Of a stretch of DNA of 17,254 nt, positions 1 through 7,159 are shown piece after piece. The translations under genes were made by a program, and so were the position numbers. The stretch comes from Scatosoma sp045652785 (GTDB lineage: Bacteria > Bacillota > Clostridia > Christensenellales > Borkfalkiaceae). The DNA is taken from positions 1 through 17,254 of the forward strand of contig JAZOLF010000149.1 in assembly GCA_045652785.1 (NCBI GenBank). The letters run 5' to 3'. The notes under the pieces are model-generated. The model ran no database searches and was not told the DNA's origin. It was given only the letters and a program-made list of their open reading frames with translations. Position 1 is the first letter of the stretch. Each line of letters begins with the position of its first letter.

Positions 1-1
1 C

Positions 2-1261
2 TATGCAACGACGCTGGAAAGCACGCTGTCCGAAACGGTTAACGAACAAAGCATCACGAACGAAGCTCTGTTCAACACGGTATTCGTTGTCAATACCTTG
101 ATCAACGCAGGTATGGACGAAGTGTACGACGACCAAATCTACTACTACACCGTCAACGGCAGCGAAGAGTTCATGGATGCCATCAACAACTTCGACGAAA
201 TCCGTGACGCGATGCGTCTTGGCTACGATAAAGCATATCAATTCTACCGTAAACTTTCCAAGAAGGGGAAGGAATATAAGGTAAGTGAATTCTCGCTTTC
301 CTTCGACGAACACTTTGTAAAACACAACGAAGTCGTTAAAGAACTTCGTAAGGCGCATTTGCGTATTTTCTCGTTGATGCCTTTGCTTGTTAAGACGAAG
401 ACGACGATGAGTGAGTTCGTCATCAAGTATCCCCAGTACGATATGCAAATGTACCTGGAACATATCTTGGATTACCGTTGCGAACGTACGGTGAGCAATG
501 CCGACGGTTCGAAGGAAAAGAAATCGTACTGGACGTGGGAAAAAGAAGGCTACTCTTCGTCCAGCAACTACTATTTCGCAAGCGCGCTTAACGACTTCTA
601 TAACTACTACGCGGAATACGAAGAAGTTTTGTTGGATGTCGAATTTAAGAAAAATGAGATTATCGAAGATACTAAGGCGAAGACCAAGCGTGAACTGGAA
701 GACACCATAATCAAGGAATTGAAACAACAGGTGGAAACGTTGACGGGCGAAAATGCAACCCTGGAAGAAGGCTTGGCTGCGATGCGTGAAAAGTTGGCGA
801 ATGACCCCGTTCGTAAGGCTTTGACGGGCTTTGTCAACGAATTATTGCAAGAAACCATCCGCGGCGTTGTTGGTAGGATGCTCGGCGACCTGGCGGTGGA
901 TATTCGTGCATCCGCAAAGGACAGCAAGAACCCTTCGGCGGATGGCAAGGCGTCCGAACAATCGGAAGAAACGGCGATTTTCCAAGAAGGTTTCCGTGCA
1001 TTCGGTCTGTCGATGGTGCGCGAATGTATCTATGATGCAATTCAATCGGCTTGGGCAGGAGATAGCGACAAACTCCAAGAAGACCGCGTAGAGAAACGTG
1101 CGGACAAGATGGAAAAAGCGTTTGCGGATGACTTGAAGGCGGCAATCACTTCCTACGTTACGCCTATGGTTGCGGGGCAACCCAGCTCCTTCGTTGCGAC
1201 GAATGGGGGCGAACCTTCCGAAATTGCAAAGAAACTTGGCGTTGGCGTAAAGAAAGACTAA
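2..1261 (+). CDS. Coiled-coil protein of unknown function, 5' end outside the window
   Basis: The reading frame is open from base 2 to a TAA, giving 419 visible residues. A TTG at 98 could be taken as a start, but coding sequence continues upstream to the edge, so the gene is truncated on the left. I do not recognise the family. The first 220 or so residues are rich in Tyr, Phe and charged residues, with no membrane segment. A strongly charged heptad-like stretch (about residues 215-265) predicts a coiled coil. The tail is Ala/Lys/Glu-rich with an acidic, Ser-rich linker. No signal peptide can be judged because the N-terminus is missing. Arginine is encoded mostly by CGT and Phe/Tyr/Asn mostly by C-ending codons, a pattern of highly expressed genes. 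It sits 36 bases upstream of a MinD-like ATPase on the same strand and probably shares its transcript. A structural or scaffold partner of that ATPase is conceivable but is only inference. Confidence 0.85.
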   Translation, partial: YATTLESTLSETVNEQSITNEALFNTVFVVNTLINAGMDEVYDDQIYYYTVNGSEEFMDAINNFDEIRDAMRLGYDKAYQFYRKLSKKGKEYKVSEFSLSFDEHFVKHNEVVKELRKAHLRIFSLMPLLVKTKTTMSEFVIKYPQYDMQMYLEHILDYRCERTVSNADGSKEKKSYWTWEKEGYSSSSNYYFASALNDFYNYYAEYEEVLLDVEFKKNEIIEDTKAKTKRELEDTIIKELKQQVETLTGENATLEEGLAAMREKLANDPVRKALTGFVNELLQETIRGVVGRMLGDLAVDIRASAKDSKNPSADGKASEQSEETAIFQEGFRAFGLSMVRECIYDAIQSAWAGDSDKLQEDRVEKRADKMEKAFADDLKAAITSYVTPMVAGQPSSFVATNGGEPSEIAKKLGVGVKKD

Positions 1262-1297
1262 CGACGGACATACGAACGATAAAGGAGTAAAAATGAT

Positions 1298-2224
1298 ATG
1301 AAAACGATTTCTTGTTTCTCTTATAAAGGCGGCGCGGGGCGTAGTACTTTGGCAATTAACGTTGTCCCTTTTCTTGCGGAAAAATTAAATGCGACCGTTG
1401 ACCAGCCTTTGGTGCTTGTTGATTTGGACGTAGATAGTTGCGGTTTGACTTTCCTGTTCGATTTGGCGGGCAAGAGCAACATTGCCAACATGAACGTACA
1501 ACACCTGTTTGGTAAATCGGGTGTGGTTGCACCCGCGGACGATGACGGGGATATTTTGGACCATGACGTTTTGGGTAACTTGTTCCCCGTAGGGAAGTTC
1601 TTTGGCTTTGATGATAGAGCCATCCTTTGCTTGCCTGCGCAGCCGCAGGCAAGGCTTTCAGAAACGGACAAGGGCAACTACGATTATTCGGATAAGAACT
1701 TCTCCGATTTCGTGCGCGTGTGCCGTGATTATGATTGCGCGGGCATCCTGTTTGACGCACCCGTAGGCGGTCAATGCACCGCAGGCTGGGCAAATCAATA
1801 CGCATCCCATATCATGTGCGTGATGCGTCCTACCCAACAATTCCGTCGCGGTACCGACCGTTTCTTTGACGATTACGACAGAAGCAACGCACGCGGGCAA
1901 AAGATTATCGTAATCCCCAACGTTGTACCTACCGATCCTTTGAAATTGCACGGGAAAGACGAAAACGGCAACGATGAAATTCGTTCCTATCCCGATTATG
2001 CACGCGACGACATTTTGAATATGTTCTCCGATAACATTGACAGAAGAAACAATGAATACAACTTAGAACTCGTTAGCGGCGAAATTTTCGGTATTCCTAA
2101 GGTTGACCGCTTTATGTGGCAAGAAGGTATTTTACGCAATGTGCCGCGCACCGAACTCAACCAACAAGAACGTGACGCTTTGAAACAATATGAAAAGGTG
2201 GCTGACATCATCAGCAAGAGTTAA
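1298..2224 (+). CDS. MinD/ParA-like (SIMIBI class) ATPase with variant KGGAGRS P-loop
   Basis: 308 residues, the usual length for a MinD/ParA-type ATPase. The deviant Walker A motif is at the N-terminus: K10-G-G-A-G-R-S-T17. The signature lysine (K10) is kept, but the P-loop lysine before Ser/Thr is Arg15, as in the KGGVGR variant group. A Walker A'-like VDLD is at residues 41-44, and a Walker B-like strand, LFDAP with D153, at about 151-155. A second Rossmann-type strand (IIVIPNVVP) lies near residue 205. Members of this superfamily use ATP-driven dimerisation to position cargo on membrane or DNA, or to regulate partners; no C-terminal amphipathic MinD-type helix is obvious. The start is ATG 1298 behind AAAGGAG (1281-1287); an ATG at 1293 opens only a two-codon frame. 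The next gene begins 5 bases after the stop, so the two are almost certainly cotranscribed. Substrate and partners are unknown. Confidence 0.85.
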   Translation: MKTISCFSYKGGAGRSTLAINVVPFLAEKLNATVDQPLVLVDLDVDSCGLTFLFDLAGKSNIANMNVQHLFGKSGVVAPADDDGDILDHDVLGNLFPVGKFFGFDDRAILCLPAQPQARLSETDKGNYDYSDKNFSDFVRVCRDYDCAGILFDAPVGGQCTAGWANQYASHIMCVMRPTQQFRRGTDRFFDDYDRSNARGQKIIVIPNVVPTDPLKLHGKDENGNDEIRSYPDYARDDILNMFSDNIDRRNNEYNLELVSGEIFGIPKVDRFMWQEGILRNVPRTELNQQERDALKQYEKVADIISKS

Positions 2225-2229
2225 TCGTT

Positions 2230-4614
2230 ATGAGAATTCCATCAACGAAAGAAAAAATTTCTATCAAAGATTTTGAAGAGTTTATTCCCGATAAAGGCTT
2301 GCGTGATTACGCATTGACGGGGATTGAATACTTTTCGGAAGATGCTGGCTTGGGTGAACGGGATTACTATAAGATCTTCGGCAACCTGTTAAGCCTTACT
2401 TTCATGTACGCTTTTTCCTGCTATATTGACCTGGAAAACCGTACCTACGACGAAGGGGACGATCGTGGATTGCTTAGCGAATTTTTACAGGGCGGCAATG
2501 CAAATGCCCGCCGTGTTATCCGCACGATGAGCGAAATCTATAAATCCTACGCCGTGACGAATGAGTTGATTCAATTCGTTTTGCTCGACATTTATTTTGA
2601 TTTCCGCTTGGGGATGGATTCCCATTTAAGCAAGTGTTTCCCTGGTTGCTTTGCGGTCAATTTGGATGACGAAGTGAACCTGAATAATTACTTTACGCTC
2701 GTTAACCAAAGCATCAACAGTTCGCGCGGGAATGGGATGTCCAGCGAACAACTAATGGGGATGCTCTCTGATTTGCTGGGGATGTTGCCTTTCTTGGAAA
2801 AAGTATCTTTGCGCTACGACGAAGAACGGGGTTGGTATCTTTTCCAAATGTCGAAAGGAACGAAGTACTATCCAAAAGGGATAGTAAATACCTTCGGTTT
2901 GGTCAACCGTATCCGTACGGGGCGTAAATCTTCGTATCATTATGATTTCTTTTATCTTGCGGAAGCGCACGGTGATGAACTCAAATACGAGCGCGTGGAT
3001 AAGGGAAGTTATGCCGACTGTTATTTGAACGGGAATACGCTTGATCCGAAGACGGCAACCTACGTACCTGAAAATGGATTCGGTGCGATTATAAAAGTGG
3101 ACGGAAGATATGAAATCCCGATGGATGAGGAGGCGTTGTATTCCTATATAAACCCACTTTTGCTCAAAAAAAGAGAGCACTCTAAGCCGATTGTCGCCTT
3201 AGAGCAACTCTTTAACGTCAACTATAAGTATATCAAGAATTTGGCGCTTGCCATCGCGGACGCTTTTGGCCGCAAACCTAAGTACGGCGAACGGATGCTG
3301 GAAGTGTTTAGGGCGAAATACCCCGTCGCGGTGGAGTGCTACGATCCGAGAATTAAAAACTGGGATACCGTGGTGCTTATGCTGCTCATTGAAGCAACGC
3401 CGCTCGTTGTATTGCAGGAGATTTTTGAACTCGACGTCGATGAAGAGTTGGCGGGTGCAATCGTCAAGAACTTGCGCGACCGTTTTGCACAATCGGGCAG
3501 AAAAATTTTTGGGGAAGAGTTTGAAGAAACGCTCTCTGAAAACGTGCGCCGTATCGTGCGCGTGCGTCGTTTGGCGCTGAATGCACAGCACAGTACCCGT
3601 ATGTATAAGACGATGCGCTCTAAAATGGAAGCGGAAGTCAAGGCTTCCTTGATTTTGGCGCAAATGTCCGACGTGGAAGATAAGGAATTCGGGCAAGAGA
3701 GTTTCTCAATCGGTAATATCCAACTCAACATCGAAGCGTTGCAAACCTGCCAAGAAAGCGGCACAACGGAAGAAAAATACCGTATGGTGCAAATCGCTTT
3801 CGGCGACTATTTGAAGAAAATTTGCTGTTTCTATGCGGGTATTTATGCCTACGGCGAATGCAAGCGTGATTATGAAAACGCGCTCTCACGTCGGATTTTG
3901 CCCGCGGCGGAAATTCAAGGCTATCAATCCAAGTGTGAAAAGGCATTCGTGGATGCGGCGACAGCGGAATACGAAGGTTTAAAGGGATTAAAAGAAGGCT
4001 CTTTGCTTGAAGTAATTTCTGCGTTTGTTAAGGTTTGCGACCGTTGTTATAACGTCGGTGCGGGCACGTATGAAAGCCGCGAAGAAAGCCGTGCCTTGTC
4101 TGTGGTTTTGGGTAAGGATGGCGTGATGGATACGGATGATTTCCTGTGCCTTTTGCTCAAAGGCGGTGTGGTTGGCTATGAAAAAGCCAAGAACGGAAAG
4201 GAACTTCGCGGGTTGCTCTCATCGTTGCCAGATTTGGACGTTTCTAACACCGAAGGGGTGAACTGGTGGGTTGCAAAATCGCTGGAATTGTTGTACTTCC
4301 TGCGCACGGGCAAAACGGAAAGCGTGTCGAAAGGTACGAACGTTTATGGCTCGGTCGTTCCTTTGATCGCAAGTTATAACCGCGGGGATCAATCCCGTGG
4401 CGGCTACCAAACGGCAATGTTTGCGTTGGTAATCGACCCGCAGGGTACAGGCACTTTGGAAGACGTACACGTCAGCGTTTTGAGTGAGTTCATCTACAAC
4501 ATGACGTCGAAATACTACTGTATGCCCCACGTGGGCAGAGCCACCAAACGCTGGTGGATTGATCCGTTGATTTTGAAATGTCAACTGTTCGATGATATTT
4601 TTGATAAGAGGTAA
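2230..4614 (+). CDS. Large protein of unknown function (794 aa) in the MinD-like/SpeD-like cassette
   Basis: I do not recognise this protein. It has no signal peptide, no convincing membrane segment and no ATPase, nuclease or protease motif that I can point to. The N-terminal half is mixed alpha/beta with many aromatic residues. Around residues 300-460 it looks largely helical, including an Arg-rich helical stretch (near NVRRIVRVRRLAL, roughly 438-450). The C-terminal third is again mixed and ends in a WW-containing segment. Only weak ribosome-binding sequence (AAGAG, 2216-2220) precedes ATG 2230, which lies 5 bases after the ATPase stop, so translation is probably coupled to that gene. The SpeD-like gene starts 6 bases after its stop. 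The tight spacing suggests the ATPase, this protein and the SpeD-like protein act together. A soluble scaffold or effector subunit is possible; I would not assign more. Confidence 0.85.
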   Translation: MRIPSTKEKISIKDFEEFIPDKGLRDYALTGIEYFSEDAGLGERDYYKIFGNLLSLTFMYAFSCYIDLENRTYDEGDDRGLLSEFLQGGNANARRVIRTMSEIYKSYAVTNELIQFVLLDIYFDFRLGMDSHLSKCFPGCFAVNLDDEVNLNNYFTLVNQSINSSRGNGMSSEQLMGMLSDLLGMLPFLEKVSLRYDEERGWYLFQMSKGTKYYPKGIVNTFGLVNRIRTGRKSSYHYDFFYLAEAHGDELKYERVDKGSYADCYLNGNTLDPKTATYVPENGFGAIIKVDGRYEIPMDEEALYSYINPLLLKKREHSKPIVALEQLFNVNYKYIKNLALAIADAFGRKPKYGERMLEVFRAKYPVAVECYDPRIKNWDTVVLMLLIEATPLVVLQEIFELDVDEELAGAIVKNLRDRFAQSGRKIFGEEFEETLSENVRRIVRVRRLALNAQHSTRMYKTMRSKMEAEVKASLILAQMSDVEDKEFGQESFSIGNIQLNIEALQTCQESGTTEEKYRMVQIAFGDYLKKICCFYAGIYAYGECKRDYENALSRRILPAAEIQGYQSKCEKAFVDAATAEYEGLKGLKEGSLLEVISAFVKVCDRCYNVGAGTYESREESRALSVVLGKDGVMDTDDFLCLLLKGGVVGYEKAKNGKELRGLLSSLPDLDVSNTEGVNWWVAKSLELLYFLRTGKTESVSKGTNVYGSVVPLIASYNRGDQSRGGYQTAMFALVIDPQGTGTLEDVHVSVLSEFIYNMTSKYYCMPHVGRATKRWWIDPLILKCQLFDDIFDKR

Positions 4615-4620
4615 TTAGAT

Positions 4621-5415
4621 ATGCCACATTTGCACTTTATGATGGACGGCTACGGCGTGGTGGAAGAACACGGCAACAACGTAATGGCGGTGTATGAACT
4701 GCTCAACACCGTCGCGCATCGGCTTTCCTTAGAACCTGTAATGCCCCCGTTCTTGGTTCCTTACTATTATTGCGACGACGCCGAAGACGGCGGTATCAGC
4801 GCTTTCTTGATTTGTAAAGGAGGCCACATCACCATTCATACGTTCCCGTATCGCTCTTGCTACTTCGTGGACGTGCTGTCCGACAACTTCTTTACGGCAA
4901 GTGCCGCCGAAGAAGTCTTTTTGGAGCAACTGCACGCAAAACGGGTGCATAGCGAACTCATCGACCGCCGCGTAATCTATATGGAACCGTCGAAAGAAGT
5001 GGACATCCATAAGGACTTCGGCCCCCATTATATGATCGAAGTATCCGACGTTGAGATGAATATGGGCTGGATTTTTACGTGGCTCGATAACATCGCGGAA
5101 CAAATCAATATGTTGCCCATTACCCGCCCTTACGTGGTCACGGATACTCGCGAAAACCCGAACTATATTTCGGGGATGCTGGTCGTGGCGCAAAGCCATA
5201 TCGCCGTGCATTACGACGTCCACGAAAAGAAAGCGCTTATTGATATTTTCTCTTGCGCATTCTTGGACGGTGAAACGATTAAGCGCATTTTAAAGGATTA
5301 TTTCGGCAGCAACCTGCAATGGCGTTTGTACTCTCGTGGGAGTAAGCACGACGACCGCTATCAACGGAAAGCGGCGCGTACTTCTGTGAGCAAAGACTGG
5401 CGTAACAACATTTAA
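4621..5415 (+). CDS. Tandem S-adenosylmethionine decarboxylase-like protein (two SpeD folds in one chain)
   Basis: 264 residues, about twice a bacterial SpeD subunit. Two copies of the SpeD core motif are visible. Copy 1 reads GGHITIHTFPY from Gly67; copy 2 reads SHIAVHYDV from Ser192. Aligned on Thermotoga maritima numbering from memory (Ser55, Ser63, His68, Cys83), copy 1 has Ser60, Gly68, His73 and Asp88, so it has lost the pyruvoyl-forming serine and the proton-donor cysteine. Copy 2 has Ser184, Ser192, His197 and Cys212, so the full set is present. In bacteria the active site is shared across a homodimer; in eukaryotes a fused dimer keeps the serine and cysteine in its N-terminal half. 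Here they are in the C-terminal half. AGAGGT (4607-4612) precedes ATG 4621. No spermidine synthase or other polyamine gene is in the window. It may make decarboxylated SAM, may decarboxylate another substrate such as arginine or ornithine, or may be a non-enzymatic relative. Confidence 0.75.
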   Translation: MPHLHFMMDGYGVVEEHGNNVMAVYELLNTVAHRLSLEPVMPPFLVPYYYCDDAEDGGISAFLICKGGHITIHTFPYRSCYFVDVLSDNFFTASAAEEVFLEQLHAKRVHSELIDRRVIYMEPSKEVDIHKDFGPHYMIEVSDVEMNMGWIFTWLDNIAEQINMLPITRPYVVTDTRENPNYISGMLVVAQSHIAVHYDVHEKKALIDIFSCAFLDGETIKRILKDYFGSNLQWRLYSRGSKHDDRYQRKAARTSVSKDWRNNI

Positions 5416-5433
5416 CCGAATCACTTTAACGAT

Positions 5434-5466
5434 AAAAAGCAAGCCAAAAGGCTTGCTTTTTTTCTT
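5434..5466 (+). terminator. Strong bidirectional intrinsic terminator
   Basis: A perfect 12-base-pair stem (AAAAAGCAAGCC at 5434-5445, AAAA loop, GGCTTGCTTTTT at 5450-5461) runs into a T-rich tract. It lies 18 bases after the SpeD-like stop and ends the cassette. On the minus strand the same hairpin is followed by TTTTTATC, so it can also end the minus-strand gene whose stop codon is at 5487-5489. Confidence 0.9.
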
Positions 5467-5471
5467 TCAAT

Positions 5472-5495
5472 GCGTACCTGCCCCCATCAAATTTC
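5472..5495 (-). repeat. Short dispersed repeat, copy 1
   Basis: Read on the minus strand: GAAATTTGA, two bases, then GGGGCAGGTACGC. TGA is the stop codon of the minus-strand gene. The same layout occurs at 10820-10843 on the plus strand, and an 18-base version lacking the GAAATTTGA part is at 8162-8179 with 16 of 18 bases matching. Confidence 0.5.
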
Positions 5496-6446
5496 CTTTT
5501 TTGGGATGTTTTCGCCTGTTGCGGCGCTTTGATAGATTACGTAAAATCCCTTTTGTGGGGTGAACGGGGAAATGGGTACAAAATACGCTTGGTCGCGGAT
5601 TTCTTGCGGAGTGTCTTCGGTGGCAGGCAGGGCGTAGCAGATGTACTTCACCTGGCCACCTTCATAGACGATGCCAACAAGTTCTTGCGGGTTGTTTTCT
5701 TCCCCCTTGACGCGTACCCATTCGCTTGTGGAATAGGCGTCCGTCAACGTTTCGTCGATGGGATAACGCTCGAAAAGAGCGTTTAATTCGCCTTTGATGG
5801 ACTGGTAATATCCGTCCGAGTCTGTTGTAAATGCGTGGCGTACGCACGCGCCATCCGCATTTTGTTGAGCGTGATGCCGTTGCGTTTGTTCTTGATGCGG
5901 ATTTCCGCCTTCAAGCGGTGCATCGTTGCTATTTTGTGTAGGGTGGGTTTCATAGGGTTGCTCCTTGTCTTGCTCATAGTAATTTTCTCCCGCCACAAGT
6001 TCATCGTCGTATGGGGAGATTTGCATATTTATAGGGGGCATGTCTGCGTTCACGGTTGTATTTTCTGCTTTTGGAAGGGTAAACGCTTGCCGTGTCAGCG
6101 TAAATACGTCGTAGGGGATAGACCCACAAACCCCGTAAGCGATGGGTACGACGCTTTCGCCTACGAAACAGACAACGGCGTAAAAGCCTTCCGCGATCTC
6201 TACGTCGGAGAAGAATGAAAAGCGGTTGCCGTCTTTGAGCGGTAAAACTTTGTACCGACGCTTTACGTCTGCAAGCAACAAACAATACTCCCCTTGTGTG
6301 GTGTCTGCAAGGTTGACGGTGGAAATTTCCACCCCAAGATTGTTGCCGTACTGTTCGGCTTTGACGATCCCTGAAATGGGTTTCCCGTCCACGGAAAAGC
6401 CAGTTTTTAACTGTCGTAAAATGCAGGTTTTTTTCTGGTAGCGCAT
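5487..6446 (-). CDS. Two-domain conserved hypothetical protein with a polar linker
   Basis: 319 residues from the ATG at 6444-6446, which has CAAAGGA (6457-6463) ten bases upstream. A TTG three codons earlier is too close to that site to be the start. There is no signal peptide or membrane segment. Residues 1-115 form a compact beta-rich domain (repeated patterns such as GEYCLLLADV and GFYAVVCFVG). Residues about 120-200 are a low-complexity linker rich in Asn, Gln, Glu and His. Residues about 205-319 form a second domain with an SEWVRVKG motif, a KYICYALP strand and a GFYVIYQSAATG end. The C-terminal domain resembles one I have seen in Clostridia proteins of unknown function that end in a similar YVxYQxAxTGE motif. 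It is transcribed away from the VanZ gene and converges on the SpeD-like cassette. No function is proposed. Confidence 0.85.
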   Translation of the reverse strand: MRYQKKTCILRQLKTGFSVDGKPISGIVKAEQYGNNLGVEISTVNLADTTQGEYCLLLADVKRRYKVLPLKDGNRFSFFSDVEIAEGFYAVVCFVGESVVPIAYGVCGSIPYDVFTLTRQAFTLPKAENTTVNADMPPINMQISPYDDELVAGENYYEQDKEQPYETHPTQNSNDAPLEGGNPHQEQTQRHHAQQNADGACVRHAFTTDSDGYYQSIKGELNALFERYPIDETLTDAYSTSEWVRVKGEENNPQELVGIVYEGGQVKYICYALPATEDTPQEIRDQAYFVPISPFTPQKGFYVIYQSAATGENIPKKEI

Positions 6447-6592
6447 AAAAAGCAATTCCTTTGCGTATAGTTTGTTTGTATAGTATCACAAAAATCGTGT
6501 ATTTTTTTTCCTTTTTTTCGCAAAATCTGGCTATTTTTGGCGTTTTTTTCGCAAATTTCCTTTCTAAAAAAGGAAAAAATTGCATTTCGTGG

Positions 6593-6621
6593 TTGACCTT
6601 TTGCTTGGAATGTCGTATAAT
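6593..6621 (+). promoter_or_regulatory. Sigma-A type promoter placing the VanZ start codon at or next to +1
   Basis: TTGACC (6593-6598), a 17-base spacer, then TATAAT (6616-6621). The VanZ ATG begins at 6629, only 7 bases after the -10 box, so the predicted transcript is leaderless or nearly so. No Shine-Dalgarno sequence precedes the ATG. Confidence 0.85.
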
Positions 6622-6628
6622 ATTAGGT

Positions 6629-7159
6629 ATGAAAGTAAAACAACGACTGACAATTTATATCGTTCGTGCCATTCTCATTGCTTTAACGGTGCTGACGCTT
6701 TGGTTTATTTTTTCCAACGCCAGCGCGGATGGGGAAACTTCTGCAAGCCAAAGTTATACGGTCACGGTGACGGTGCAAGAAGTGGTGGGGGCAATTAATC
6801 CGTCTTCCCCGATTGCGACTGCGACGGGGGAAGAGTTTGACCTGTTGCATGATTTTGTGCGAAAAGTGGCGCACGCAACCGAATATTTTGCTTTGGGGCT
6901 GTTCGCATTCGGTACTTATTTGTCCTTTGTGAACCCCGATAGATGGCATTTTATTTACATAGTTCCCTGTTTTGTGTATTTGACCGCGGCGACGGACGAA
7001 TACGTGCAGACGCAAGCGGCAGGCAGGGCGGCGGAGTTTTCCGATTTGTGTGTGGATTGCACGGGTGCGTTGGTCGGTATGGTTGCCGCGCTGTGCGTGT
7101 ACGGGTTTGTATGCTGGATCATAAAAAAAAGGAGAAAGCGGGCAAATGCAAGAGCTTGA
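6629..7159 (+). CDS. VanZ-family membrane protein
   Basis: 176 residues from the ATG at 6629. A longer frame upstream overlaps the promoter and is rejected. An N-terminal membrane helix (about 8-29) is followed by a Thr/Ser-rich outer segment. The VanZ-family core follows: FVRKVAHATEYFALG at 76-90, then a TDEYVQT...GRAAEFSDL pattern at 122-140, with two further hydrophobic segments and a basic C-terminal tail (KKRRKR). VanZ proteins are small integral membrane proteins; the founding member gives low-level teicoplanin resistance in enterococci, but the biochemical role of the family is poorly known. It overlaps the DUF368 gene by 14 bases, so the two are translated from one message. That neighbour suggests a job in cell-envelope lipid handling. 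The gene has its own perfectly spaced promoter and no visible ribosome binding site. Confidence 0.88.
   Translation: MKVKQRLTIYIVRAILIALTVLTLWFIFSNASADGETSASQSYTVTVTVQEVVGAINPSSPIATATGEEFDLLHDFVRKVAHATEYFALGLFAFGTYLSFVNPDRWHFIYIVPCFVYLTAATDEYVQTQAAGRAAEFSDLCVDCTGALVGMVAALCVYGFVCWIIKKRRKRANARA

Noticed and set aside
4621..5415. Calling the tandem protein an ordinary SpeD
   Set aside because: It is twice the usual length, the first copy lacks two catalytic residues, and no polyamine genes are nearby, so standard function should not be assumed.
6447..6500. Promoter of the minus-strand hypothetical gene
   Set aside because: TTGTGA-16-TATACG can be read on the minus strand, but it would put +1 inside the ribosome binding site; the evidence is too weak to list.
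6461..6628. N-terminal extension of the VanZ protein
   Set aside because: The extension overlaps T-rich sequence and the perfect promoter, and the family-like N-terminal helix begins at ATG 6629.
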